This document shows positions 15,203-22,991 of a stretch of DNA of 64,000 nt, one piece after another. This DNA is from Epilithonimonas arachidiradicis (GTDB lineage: Bacteria; Bacteroidota; Bacteroidia; Flavobacteriales; Weeksellaceae). Positions within the stretch are counted from its first letter, which is position 1; every line of letters begins with the position of its first letter. A model generated the notes under the pieces. That model was not told where the DNA came from, did not search any database, and saw nothing but the letters and a program-made list of their open reading frames with translations. The stretch covers positions 310,001-374,000 of the forward strand of contig NZ_RAQH01000001.1 in the NCBI RefSeq assembly GCF_003610695.1, in the 5' to 3' direction. A program made the position numbers and the translations under genes.

Positions 15203-16867
15203 TTATTTCAATTCCGCAAAATACTGCTTCAAAATATCCGCATTATTAGATTCCGAAGTCATGACTTCCAGGATTTTCGGTTTTGAATCCGGCTTGAAAT
15301 AATTGGGTAAAACGCGGTCAAGAGAAATCTCATCTTCAACTCGGGTATAATCAAATCCAAAATTCTTTGCTAATAATTCTGCATTTCTGTGATGTTGAGT
15401 GGCGATAAATTCGTCCAAAGCATTAGTTCCGCTTGGTCCAGGAATGATTTTGAAAATATTGCCTTCCCCATTGTTGAAAATCACAATTCTCGTATAAGGT
15501 GGAATATACTGATTCCAAAGTCCGTTGATATCATAGAAAAACGATAAATCGCCGGTAATCAGAATCGTTGGTTCATCCTCCATCATTGCAAATCCCATCG
15601 CAGTAGAAGTACAACCGTCGATGCCGCTGGTTCCGCGGTTGCAGTACACATCATATTTCTGATATTCAAATAATTGCGCATATCGGATTGCCGAAGAATT
15701 AGAGAAATGAACTCTGTAATTTTCAGGAATATGATTGGATAATTGATTGAAAAGATAAAAGTCTGAAAAAGGTGCTTTGTTGAGATATTCTTCGTGCTTT
15801 GCATCTTTTTTATCTTTCAGAACATCCCAAAGGTTGAAATAAGCTCTGGGTTCCAGATTGATAGATTTCAATAATTTAGAAAAGAAGACTTCTGGTTTTG
15901 TTTCAATCTTTTGACTCAGAACAAAGTATGTATCAGGCTGCCAATATTCATCAATATGCCAATGCTGCTTTGGTTTGGCTTTTCTTAGGAATTGCTTCAC
16001 TCTTTTGGAAACCACATTCTGCCCGATGGTAATTAACAAATCCGGCGCGTAAGTATGATAATCTTCCTCAGAAAAATCAGTAATGTAACGGTCGATATGA
16101 GCGAAAAATTTGTCGTGCTGAAGATTGGAATTCATTTCCGTCAAAACAACAACGGTGTGATTTTTAACCAATTGGGAAAGTTGAGCTTCCAGTTCCGGAT
16201 TAGGCGCCAACGTTCCTGTCAAAATCATAATTCTCTTGGAAGTATGCCAGTCCGCAATCAAATGAGATGGAACATCATAATTCTTTTTCTGAATTGTTTT
16301 CTCAACAGCTGGCATTACAGGCAATTCTTCCAACAAATTGTAAAGTGGTTCTGTCAAAGGAATGTTGATATGAACCGGTCCGCTTTTTTCGATACAAAGC
16401 TCAACCGCTTTTTTAATGGTTTCGAAATTATAATCATCTGCGCCGTCTTTTTCATCTTCCAATAATTCGAAATCGCCGTAAGAATGCTGCTGGAAAATAT
16501 TTTTTTGACGAATGGTTTGCCCGTCAAAAATATCAACAAAATCAGCAGGTCGGTCTGCTGTCAATACCAAAAGCGGGACATTCTGATAAAATGCTTCTAC
16601 AACCGCTGGATAATAATTAGCTGCAGCTGAACCGCTTGTACACGTAATAGCAACAGGTTTTTTAATAGATTTTGAAATTCCTAAACCTACAAAAGCCGCC
16701 GTTCTTTCGTCCACAATACTGTAACATTGGAACGCATCAATCTCAGAAAAATGAATCGCCAAAGGTGCGTTTCTGGAACCTGGAGAAATGATGATTTTAT
16801 CGATGCCGTATTGTTCAAGAATATGTGCGAGAATCTGGATGCTGCGTTTTGCTGAATATTGCTTCAT
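15203..16867 (-). CDS. menD: MenD, SEPHCHC synthase (menaquinone biosynthesis)
   Basis: MenD joins isochorismate and 2-oxoglutarate, with thiamine diphosphate, to form 2-succinyl-5-enolpyruvyl-6-hydroxy-3-cyclohexene-1-carboxylate in menaquinone synthesis. The 554-residue length is typical. The start region NAQ-type ISPGSRNAPLAIHF and DERTAAFVGLGISKS mark the pyrimidine domain with its catalytic Glu; YCNRGTSGIDGCTSTAMGFAM and ITGDLSFFYDINGLWN mark the ThDP-binding domain. No other men genes are nearby. Menaquinone would feed the cytochrome bd oxidase encoded near 61-63 kb. Confidence 0.96.
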   Translation of the reverse strand: MKQYSAKRSIQILAHILEQYGIDKIIISPGSRNAPLAIHFSEIDAFQCYSIVDERTAAFVGLGISKSIKKPVAITCTSGSAAANYYPAVVEAFYQNVPLLVLTADRPADFVDIFDGQTIRQKNIFQQHSYGDFELLEDEKDGADDYNFETIKKAVELCIEKSGPVHINIPLTEPLYNLLEELPVMPAVEKTIQKKNYDVPSHLIADWHTSKRIMILTGTLAPNPELEAQLSQLVKNHTVVVLTEMNSNLQHDKFFAHIDRYITDFSEEDYHTYAPDLLITIGQNVVSKRVKQFLRKAKPKQHWHIDEYWQPDTYFVLSQKIETKPEVFFSKLLKSINLEPRAYFNLWDVLKDKKDAKHEEYLNKAPFSDFYLFNQLSNHIPENYRVHFSNSSAIRYAQLFEYQKYDVYCNRGTSGIDGCTSTAMGFAMMEDEPTILITGDLSFFYDINGLWNQYIPPYTRIVIFNNGEGNIFKIIPGPSGTNALDEFIATQHHRNAELLAKNFGFDYTRVEDEISLDRVLPNYFKPDSKPKILEVMTSESNNADILKQYFAELK

Positions 16868-16925
16868 TTGGGAAAATTACTGAGAAATAAATCAGTTTGC
16901 AAATTTAATTAAAAGACTTGTTTTA

Positions 16926-17054
16926 TTTTATCGCAAAGGCGGAAAAATGTAAACAACTTGCTGTTTCAAGCCGCAAATATTGTATTCTGATTTTAATTTT
17001 GCGACTTTTTAACGAATTACAATTAAGAATAATTTGTGACTTTGCGATAAAAAT
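16926..17054. repeat. palindromic intergenic element (family B, copy 2)
   Basis: TTTTATCGCAAAGG (16926-16939) and the inverted copy CTTTGCGATAAAAAT (17040-17054) bracket a non-coding insert of about 100 bases which itself contains GCGACTTTTTAACG. The same terminal word reappears, inverted, at 18197-18219 on the other side of the radical SAM gene. The element fills the whole menD-radical SAM interval up to the stop codon. Confidence 0.6.
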
Positions 17055-17055
17055 A

Positions 17056-18096
17056 CTAAAACAATCGCAATTGTTGCGTTCTGCTTCCTGTAAAATGTTC
17101 AGTTGTCAAAACTGCTCTTTCACGATTATTAAAAAATTTCTTCTTTCCGATTTCAAAGGTTTTATGAATCATTTCTGCAATATTGCCTTCGCCTTGATAA
17201 CGCTGGAAAAATCGCTTTTCGCCCAGATTTCCACCACGCATTGAGCGGATGAGATTCAGGACTTTGTCTTTTCTGTCGGGAAAATGTGCTTCCAGCCATT
17301 GAACGAAAACCGGTTCAACAGTGTCATTCAGTCTGACAAGAGTATAACCGCAACTTTTTGCGCCGGCTTCGGAAACAGATTTCATTATAAAAAGGCTTTC
17401 GTCACTTGTCAATCCCGGAATCACAGGTGCAATCATCACATTCACGGGAATATTTTTCCCGGATAAAACTTCAATCGCTTTCAGTTTATTTTTTGCTGTA
17501 GAAGTTCTCGGTTCCATCACACGTCGCAAATCTTCATTAAGTGTCGGGATGCTCATATTCACCGAAATCAGGTTTTTCTCTGCCATTTTTTCAAGAATAT
17601 CAAGATCTCTCAAAATCAAAGCGTTTTTGGTGATGATGGAAACCGGATGCCTGTAATCCAAACAAACCTGAAGCAGTTTTCGGGTAATTTCAAACTGCCT
17701 TTCAATCGGTTGATAACAATCGGTATTTCCTGAAAGCATAATTGGTTTCGGAACGTAAGATTTCTTCTGAAAGGTTTTTTCCAAAAGTTGCGGTGCATTT
17801 TTCTTGACCATCAATTTTCTTTCAAAATCGATTCCTGCGCTATAACCCCAAAATTCGTGGGTCGGTCTTGCAAAACAGTATGAACACCCGTGTTCGCAGC
17901 CTTGATAGGGATTCATCGAATAATCCATAGAGAGGTCCGGACTTTTGATGACGTTGATAATCGTTTTCGGAAAAACTTCCGTAACCTGGGTCTTTATTTT
18001 GTCCAATTCATAATCTTCAGGCTCGAAAGTATATCTGTCGAAGCGGTTGATGACATTACGCTGTGCACCTTGACCTTTTGGAATTAAATCTGACAT
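17056..18096 (-). CDS. PA0069-family radical SAM protein
   Basis: A radical S-adenosylmethionine enzyme of about 346 residues, similar to the spore-photoproduct-lyase-like PA0069/Rv2578c family. The iron-sulfur motif is CEHGCSYC (CxxxCxxC, about residues 66-73) in the family-specific context NPYQGCEHGCSYCFARPTHE. Other family blocks are SGNTDCYQPIE, SIITKNALILRDLD and EPRTSTAKNKLKAIE. I set the start at 18096 (MSDLIPKGQGAQRN), since the reading frame upstream (MCLCVNFHQL) runs into a palindromic repeat. The substrate of this family is unknown; a DNA-repair role is often guessed. The gene is flanked on both sides by related palindromic elements. Confidence 0.85.
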   Translation of the reverse strand: MSDLIPKGQGAQRNVINRFDRYTFEPEDYELDKIKTQVTEVFPKTIINVIKSPDLSMDYSMNPYQGCEHGCSYCFARPTHEFWGYSAGIDFERKLMVKKNAPQLLEKTFQKKSYVPKPIMLSGNTDCYQPIERQFEITRKLLQVCLDYRHPVSIITKNALILRDLDILEKMAEKNLISVNMSIPTLNEDLRRVMEPRTSTAKNKLKAIEVLSGKNIPVNVMIAPVIPGLTSDESLFIMKSVSEAGAKSCGYTLVRLNDTVEPVFVQWLEAHFPDRKDKVLNLIRSMRGGNLGEKRFFQRYQGEGNIAEMIHKTFEIGKKKFFNNRERAVLTTEHFTGSRTQQLRLF

Positions 18097-18111
18097 AAGT
18101 TGATGAAAATT

Positions 18112-18219
18112 AACGCAAAGGCACAAAGAATAGTTATTAAAAAATCGTTTTAAGTCGCAAAGCTTTGCGACTTAAATAAGTTAATAAGGAAATAAACTTT
18201 CCGCCTTTGCGATAAAAAT
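18112..18219. repeat. palindromic intergenic element with a perfect 28-bp core palindrome (family B, copy 3)
   Basis: The terminal arms are AACGCAAAGGCACAAAG (18112-18128) and the inverted CTTTCCGCCTTTGCGATAA (18197-18215). In the middle, 18149-18176 is a perfect palindrome of 28 bases centred on AAAGCTTT with GTCGC/GCGAC arms. It begins 15 bases upstream of the radical SAM start codon. It would form a strong hairpin in RNA or a cruciform in DNA. Confidence 0.65.
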
Positions 18220-18291
18220 GATTGGAATTGTTGTTTCAAAATTATCACTTGAAAAATAAAAACTCTCTTAAAATTCCGGAAAGTTTTCCAC

Positions 18292-18317
18292 AAAAAAATC
18301 CGGCTCATAAGAACCGG
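18292..18317 (-). terminator. terminator of the small membrane-protein gene
   Basis: On the minus strand: CCGGTTC, loop TTAT, GAGCCGG, then ATTTTTTT. The stem has one G-T wobble pair. Confidence 0.75.
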
Positions 18318-18346
18318 AAATTTGTATAATATAAATAGTGTTGGTG

Positions 18347-18541
18347 TTAAAGGAAAGCGTCCAATTCTACACCGTCATTCGGGTTTGCATACGCTTTTCT
18401 AGGTGTGCCGAATAACAAATGATGGTCAGAATAATCGCTGTTATAGATTTTGTTTTTAAAATATTTCCTTACCGCTATAGCGCTCAGGACTGCGGCTGTA
18501 CCAAATAATCCTGCAAATATTATTTCGATATTTCTCTTCAT
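18347..18541 (-). CDS. small single-pass membrane protein, unknown
   Basis: About 64 residues from the ATG at 18541 (MKRNIEIIFAGLFGTAAVL...). Two further in-frame ATGs lie upstream at 18559 and 18571. One membrane helix (IIFAGLFGTAAVLSAIAV) is followed by a basic stretch (RKYFKNKIYNSD) and a polar tail with LFGTPRKAYANPNDGVELDAFL. The gene has its own terminator, which supports its being real. I do not recognise it. It is divergent from the LytS kinase operon. Confidence 0.6.
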   Translation of the reverse strand: MKRNIEIIFAGLFGTAAVLSAIAVRKYFKNKIYNSDYSDHHLLFGTPRKAYANPNDGVELDAFL

Positions 18542-18609
18542 ATCAATATTAATTTCCATTCTCAAAAGCAAATAGTGTTCCCTTTTGTTTTCAACAAAAT
18601 GACATTTTT

Positions 18610-18681
18610 TACAATTCAGTCGGTTTTTTCTACAGTTCGGTCAATATTAATTGCTTAACTTCTGATATTGAAATAATTTTG
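18610..18681 (+). promoter_or_regulatory. LytTR-type operator pair and promoter of the sensor kinase operon
   Basis: Two direct repeats, TACAATTCAGTC (18610-18621) and TACAGTTCGGTC (18631-18642), start exactly 21 bases apart. The core ACAGTTCGG of the second matches the LytTR consensus [TA][AC][CA]GTTN[AG][TG] at all nine positions. After a gap of 31 bases comes TAATTTTG (18674-18681), a TAnnTTTG box, 18 bases before the ATG. The same layout, with the same 21 and 31 spacings, precedes the genes ending at 22105 and 22992. Confidence 0.8.
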
Positions 18682-18698
18682 AACCAAGAAATTAAGAA

Positions 18699-20024
18699 AT
18701 GAAAAGAAAAAATATCATATCACTGTTTTGGGTCGGTTTCGGCGTTAATCTTTTTTTCTTCATCGTGGACACTGATGAGAAAACAGTGGAGAACTTTTTC
18801 TATGGACTTTTAGTTTGTCTGATGTACTCATTATTCATCGGAATCAGTAATGGATTGACCAACGAGTTTTTGAACAAAAAATTCCCTTGGGCGGAACAAA
18901 CCAGAACTCGAACCATTTTTGGAATCATTGCTTTGGTTATTGTGAATGTTGTAGTAAGCTATTTATGTGGTTATCTCAATTTTGTAGTGATTCAGAAAAC
19001 GGCGACAACGGAAGCTTTCTTCTCTGGAAAATATAACTTTATCAATTGGTTCACCATTAATATTGCTTTGATGATTTCGGCTTTCCTTCACGCTAAAGGT
19101 TTTATGGAGGAACTGAAAAAGAACACCAAAAAAGAAGTTGTAGAACAGAAACTGATTGCCAAATCTGCCAACGCCCAATTCGAATCGTTAAAGAATCAGT
19201 TGGACCCACATTTTCTTTTTAATTCTTTGAATGTCTTAACGGCTTTGATTGATGAAAACCCGGAACAGGCGCAGAAATTCACGACATCGATGTCAAAGAT
19301 TTATCGTTATGTTCTCGAACAGAAAGACAAAGAAATGGTCAAAGTGGAGGACGAGATAGAATTTGCTAAAATCTATTGCAACCTTTTGAAAACCAGATTT
19401 GAAGACAGCGTGAATTTTACTTTTGACGTCAATAATGATGATTTACAAAAATTTGTAGTTCCACTTTCCTTACAATTATTATTAGAAAACTGCATCAAAC
19501 ATAATTTCGCAACCTCATCAAAATCATTGAATATCAGAATCTTTACAGAAGGAAAGTTCCTCTGCATCGAGAATAATCTCCAAGTGAGAGAGCAACTTAA
19601 AGAAAGCGCAGGAATCGGTTTAGCCAACATCGTTCAGCGTTATGCACTACTTACTAAACAAAATGTATTCATAGAAAAATCAGAACAAACTTTTAAAGTC
19701 AAAATACCAATATTAATCGAAAAAAATTCTCAGACAATGGCAACTTATACTTCAGAAACTACAGAAAATGTCGCTTACGAAAGAGCGGTAAAAAGAGTAA
19801 AAGAACTGAAAGGATTCTACGGAAACTTAATCTCTTATTGCGTCGTGATTCCTTTTTTAGTAATCATCAATCTATTGACTTCGCCTGAACAAATTTGGTT
19901 TTACTGGCCAATGTTAGGCTGGGGAATCGGACTTCTGGCGCACGGAATGACCGTCTTCGCCATCGGTAAAAATTGGGAAGAAAAGAAGATTCGTGAAATA
20001 ATGAATAATCAAAAATCAATTTAA
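18699..20024 (+). CDS. LytS-type sensor histidine kinase with C-terminal 2TM domain
   Basis: A 441-residue membrane histidine kinase of the LytS/YehU type, which phosphorylates LytTR regulators. Four N-terminal membrane helices (about residues 5-22, 33-50, 70-92, 113-130) are followed by the His_kinase block LKNQLDPHFLFNSLNVLTALI (phospho-acceptor His near residue 171) and the ATP-binding part (LLLENCIKHN, GIGLANIVQRY). The last 95 residues form a separate 2TM domain (AYERAVKRVKELKGFYGNLISYCVVIP...WEEKKIREIM) that is repeated as two free-standing proteins by the next two genes. First gene of a five-gene operon ending with a LytTR regulator; preceded by a LytTR-type operator, so likely autoregulated. 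Confidence 0.92.
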   Translation: MKRKNIISLFWVGFGVNLFFFIVDTDEKTVENFFYGLLVCLMYSLFIGISNGLTNEFLNKKFPWAEQTRTRTIFGIIALVIVNVVVSYLCGYLNFVVIQKTATTEAFFSGKYNFINWFTINIALMISAFLHAKGFMEELKKNTKKEVVEQKLIAKSANAQFESLKNQLDPHFLFNSLNVLTALIDENPEQAQKFTTSMSKIYRYVLEQKDKEMVKVEDEIEFAKIYCNLLKTRFEDSVNFTFDVNNDDLQKFVVPLSLQLLLENCIKHNFATSSKSLNIRIFTEGKFLCIENNLQVREQLKESAGIGLANIVQRYALLTKQNVFIEKSEQTFKVKIPILIEKNSQTMATYTSETTENVAYERAVKRVKELKGFYGNLISYCVVIPFLVIINLLTSPEQIWFYWPMLGWGIGLLAHGMTVFAIGKNWEEKKIREIMNNQKSI

Positions 20025-20036
20025 AAATCAATAGCA

Positions 20037-20336
20037 ATGGAACATATTAATAAAGACAATCCACGTTATGCAATGGCTGTGGAAAGAGTACAAAAAATCA
20101 AAAAATTCTATACCGGAATTCTGGTTTTCGCAATCGTATTTATGGTTGTTTACGGCGTCAGATTTTTCAAAAACGGATTTCCGCAGAACCTTGGTGAGAT
20201 GCACTTATCGTGGATTTTTATCATCTGGGGATTGATTCTGGCCATCAAAGGTGCAAAACTGTTTTTGTTCAACTCCGATTGGGAAAATGATATGATTAAC
20301 AAAGAAATCAAAAAACAAAACAATGGAAATTATTAA
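20037..20336 (+). CDS. 2TM domain protein
   Basis: A 99-residue protein consisting of one 2TM domain: a short amphipathic start (YAMAVERVQKIKKFYTGILVF), two membrane helices and a closing acidic/basic motif (FNSDWENDMINKEIKKQ). The pattern AxxRVxxIKxFY...W-E-x-x-I matches the C-terminal domain of the preceding sensor kinase. Function unknown; it probably associates with the kinase through like domains. Its end overlaps the next gene by 14 bases. Confidence 0.85.
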   Translation: MEHINKDNPRYAMAVERVQKIKKFYTGILVFAIVFMVVYGVRFFKNGFPQNLGEMHLSWIFIIWGLILAIKGAKLFLFNSDWENDMINKEIKKQNNGNY

Positions 20337-20625
20337 CGATAAAAACGATATCCAATATCGTGAAGCCGTAAGAAAAGTAAAACGTCTGAAAAGCTTTTAC
20401 ACCCATTTGACAATCTATGTTTTGGTGAATCTATTTCTTATTTTTGCCAACTGGAGCGAAATTCGTGATGAACATAGCATTTGGAGTTGGCAGATTTGGG
20501 CAGTTCCGGTTTTTTGGGGAATCGGATTGATAGCGCAAGCTATAGGAGTTTTCTGTCCGGGTTTCTTCTTCGGAAAAGATTGGGAAGACAAGAAAATCAA
20601 GGAATTGACAGAGAAATATAAATAA
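20323..20625 (+). CDS. 2TM domain protein
   Basis: A 100-residue 2TM domain protein, third copy of the domain in the operon. The sequence YREAVRKVKRLKSFYTHLTIYVLVNLFLIF precedes the second helix WAVPVFWGIGLIAQAIGVF and the tail GKDWEDKKIKELTEKY. It is closer to the kinase-attached copy (GKNWEEKKIREIM) than to the preceding gene. It overlaps its upstream neighbour by 14 bases and ends one base before the methyltransferase-like gene, so all are translated as one unit. Confidence 0.85.
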   Translation: MEIINDKNDIQYREAVRKVKRLKSFYTHLTIYVLVNLFLIFANWSEIRDEHSIWSWQIWAVPVFWGIGLIAQAIGVFCPGFFFGKDWEDKKIKELTEKYK

Positions 20626-20626
20626 A

Positions 20627-21202
20627 ATGATACAGATATTTTTTTATATTCTAATGGGAGCTTGGCTTTTTACCGAGGTCTTTTATAAAAGCCAAATGTC
20701 ATCCAATAATTCTGACCAAAAAGGTAAAGACAAGTCTTCCCTCAGCTTGCTTTGGATTGTTATTATCTCATCCATATCGTTATCAATTTTTGTTTCATAT
20801 ATTCATTTTGAAGATTTTAATTTGATGATGACAACACAAAACTGGATAATCTATCTCGGGTTGGTTGTATTGTTTATCGGGATTTTGACAAGGTTTTTAA
20901 TCATAAAATCTCTTGGCAAATATTTTACTGTGGATGTGACTATCCGTCAAGGCCATAAAATAAAAAAAGACGGGATTTATAGTGTTTTGCGACATCCTTC
21001 TTACGCGGCTTCTCTTCTCACGTTTCTAGGTTTAGGTTTATTTTTAAACAATTGGCTTGCATTATTTATAGCATTTATTCCACCATTTTTAGCATTTTTG
21101 TATAGAATTAAAATTGAAGAAAAAGCCCTTACAGAACAATTTGGACAGGATTATCTCGATTATAAAAAATCAACCAAAAAATTAATTCCCTACATTTATT
21201 AA
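20627..21202 (+). CDS. isoprenylcysteine carboxyl methyltransferase-like membrane protein
   Basis: A 191-residue polytopic membrane protein of the ICMT/PEMT-like methyltransferase family. The conserved C-terminal part is GIYSVLRHPSYAASLLTFLGLGLFLNNWLAL...RIKIEEKALTEQFGQDYLDYKKSTKKLIPYIY, with the RHPxY and EE motifs that bind S-adenosylmethionine in this fold. About five membrane helices. The methyl acceptor is unknown; bacteria lack farnesylated proteins, so lipids or other small isoprenoids are possible. It is inserted between the 2TM genes and the LytTR regulator gene, five bases from the latter. Confidence 0.85.
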   Translation: MIQIFFYILMGAWLFTEVFYKSQMSSNNSDQKGKDKSSLSLLWIVIISSISLSIFVSYIHFEDFNLMMTTQNWIIYLGLVVLFIGILTRFLIIKSLGKYFTVDVTIRQGHKIKKDGIYSVLRHPSYAASLLTFLGLGLFLNNWLALFIAFIPPFLAFLYRIKIEEKALTEQFGQDYLDYKKSTKKLIPYIY

Positions 21203-21208
21203 GAAACT

Positions 21209-21958
21209 ATGAAAATTAGAACGATAATCATTGAAGACGAAAAACCAGCGGTCAGAAGGCTGGAAAAATTATTAAGCCTATTTCCTGATTTAGAATTAGT
21301 TGCGAGCCTCAATTCTGTGGAAGAAGCAGTTGATTGGTTTCAGGAAAATGAACATCCACAGCTGATTTTTTCAGACATCGTTTTAGGCGACGGATTATCG
21401 TTTGATATTTTTGATAAAGTTTCAACCAAAGCTTTCATCATTTACACAACCGCTTTTGACCAGTACACCTTAAAGGCTTTCAAACTGAACAGCATCGATT
21501 ATCTCCTGAAACCGATTGAAGAAGAAGACTTGGCTAAAGCCATTGAGAAATTCAAATCATTTTTGCCGGAAGAAGGTTTGGTTAATTCTCAGGAAATCAG
21601 ACAGATTGTTCGAAAAGAAAAATCAACGCTTTCCAGAATTTTGGTCAAAATCGGTTACAATCTGAAAGTGGTTTCCATCAACGAAGTCAGTTGTTTCTAC
21701 AGCGAAAATAAAATTGTTTACTTGCAAACTAAAGAACGGAATTTCCCAACAGATTTCACTTTGGACGAATTGGAAAATGTCTTGGACAACACTAAATTTT
21801 TCCGCGTCAACAGACAATTTATCATCAGTTCAGATTACATCAAAAACATCCACACTTCTCCGAATTATAAGGTTGATCTAGACTTCCAACCGAATGAAGA
21901 GATTACGGTGAGCAGAGAACGTGTGAAGGATTTCAAGGATTGGCTGGCAGGGAATTAG
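21209..21958 (+). CDS. LytTR-family response regulator
   Basis: A 249-residue regulator with an N-terminal receiver domain (residues 1-120; IIEDE at the start, phospho-acceptor Asp in LIFSDIVLGDG near residue 56, TTAFDQYTLKAF, and the Lys in IDYLLKPIEEED) and a C-terminal LytTR DNA-binding domain (about residues 145-245; ILVKIGYNLKVVSINEVSCFYSENKIVYLQT...FFRVNRQFIIS). It is the partner of the LytS-type kinase four genes upstream. LytTR domains bind paired direct repeats; three such pairs in this window are listed as regulatory sites and are its probable targets. Confidence 0.93.
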   Translation: MKIRTIIIEDEKPAVRRLEKLLSLFPDLELVASLNSVEEAVDWFQENEHPQLIFSDIVLGDGLSFDIFDKVSTKAFIIYTTAFDQYTLKAFKLNSIDYLLKPIEEEDLAKAIEKFKSFLPEEGLVNSQEIRQIVRKEKSTLSRILVKIGYNLKVVSINEVSCFYSENKIVYLQTKERNFPTDFTLDELENVLDNTKFFRVNRQFIISSDYIKNIHTSPNYKVDLDFQPNEEITVSRERVKDFKDWLAGN

Positions 21959-22056
21959 AAAAATCACTTGATTTTATAAAGCCTTACATCTTGCATTGAT
22001 AACATCTTTTACCCAACTTCCTCCAGGCTAGAACTAATTGCTGTGTATTAAAACTA

Positions 22057-22085
22057 AAATTCCCTCGTAAAAACGAAGGAATTTT
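22057..22085. terminator. terminator between the LytTR gene and the helical-repeat gene
   Basis: AAAATTCCCTCG and CGAAGGAATTTT form a stem with one mismatch around a small A-rich loop. T and A runs on either side allow use in both directions; the two genes converge here. Confidence 0.7.
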
Positions 22086-22104
22086 GTGAAGATGAAAGTC
22101 TTTT

Positions 22105-22746
22105 TTATTTCTGACTCAGGAAATATTCTGCTTCAGCTTTTCCCCATTTTGGGTCGAGAAACGTTTTTGATTTGTAAGCATTGAACTGCTCAATGGCTTT
22201 TTTGAATAATTCAATTCCCTTTTCTTTGCTGCCACCGAACTGTTCTGGTGTGAAGTAAGCATCTTCTGCCTGTAAAACTGTGATTCTAGGATTATTAGGA
22301 TCTAGTTCTTGAGCTTTTGCCAAAGCTTGTTGAGCAATTGGCGCTTCACTCATATATCTGGACATCGGGTCTGCCATCATTCTGAGCCCGCTTGTCATTT
22401 TTTTCAGGATGAAGAGTTCCGCATTATTCGGACTGAGCGCTTCTGCTTTTGCGATATATTTGTCTGCTTCATCTGCAGCCGTATCTAAGCCGGATTTATC
22501 CCCGCTACGCATCAGGATTCTCCCTTTTTGGATGGTTGCAAAGGCAGCATAATAATACGGAAGCCAATTGTTTGCCTCTTTCGTTCCGATTCTGTCAAAA
22601 TCGTTGGCTAAAGCTGTGAATTCGTCTGGTGTTTTGTGGTCTTCTACTTTAGCGATTTTCTCTGTCATTGCTTTTTCAAAAGCTGTTTGTGCAAATGTGA
22701 TTGTACTTACAAAAAGTAATGCTGCTGTTAAGATTAGATTTTTCAT
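22105..22746 (-). CDS. secreted TPR-like helical-repeat protein
   Basis: A 213-residue protein with a clear signal peptide (MKNLILTAALLFVSTITFAQ). The mature part is helical with TPR-like spacing: YYAAFATIQKGRILMRSGDKSGLDTAADEADKYIAKAEALSPNNAELFILKK and QQALAKAQELDPNNPRITVLQAEDAYFTPEQFGGSKEKGIELFKKAIEQF. The A-L-x-P-N-N and ELDPNNPR turns are typical of TPR. No enzyme motifs. It is expected in the periplasm or on the outer membrane. Its promoter carries the same operator pair as the LytS/LytTR operon and the TonB receptor gene just upstream, so the three are probably co-regulated. Confidence 0.82.
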   Translation of the reverse strand: MKNLILTAALLFVSTITFAQTAFEKAMTEKIAKVEDHKTPDEFTALANDFDRIGTKEANNWLPYYYAAFATIQKGRILMRSGDKSGLDTAADEADKYIAKAEALSPNNAELFILKKMTSGLRMMADPMSRYMSEAPIAQQALAKAQELDPNNPRITVLQAEDAYFTPEQFGGSKEKGIELFKKAIEQFNAYKSKTFLDPKWGKAEAEYFLSQK

Positions 22747-22784
22747 TTGGATATTTTTTAATTGTTTATTTTAAATTTCTGATT

Positions 22785-22856
22785 CAAAGATAGAATGAGT
22801 TTTTGTTCATTTAAATTTTATTCTACCGAGTTGTTGTTTTTAATGACTGAATTGTA
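22785..22856 (-). promoter_or_regulatory. LytTR-type operator pair and promoter of the helical-repeat gene
   Basis: On the minus strand the distal repeat is TACAATTCAGTC (22856-22845), identical to the distal copy before the kinase operon. The weaker proximal repeat AACAACTCGGTA (22835-22824) starts 21 bases later. After 31 bases comes TATCTTTG (22792-22785), a TAnnTTTG box. The spacings equal those of the other two sites exactly. Confidence 0.72.
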
Positions 22857-22873
22857 ACTTTAATTAAGTTTTC

Positions 22874-22984
22874 AACCACAAAAGTCACAAAGATTAATAT
22901 TGATTTGATTACTCTATGTTGAATTTTTAAAGTTCAAATAAGTTGACTGATTTAAAATCAAACTTTTGTGCCTTTTGTGGTTTT
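22874..22984. repeat. intergenic element with 20-bp terminal inverted repeats (family B, copy 4)
   Basis: AACCACAAAAGTCACAAAG (22874-22892) and the inverted CTTTTGTGCCTTTTGTGGTT (22963-22982) flank about 70 AT-rich bases. The layout resembles the other family-B elements, with CACAAA words in place of CGCAAA. It sits between the TonB receptor stop and the helical-repeat gene's operator and may limit read-through. Confidence 0.6.
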
Positions 22985-22991
22985 AAATCAT

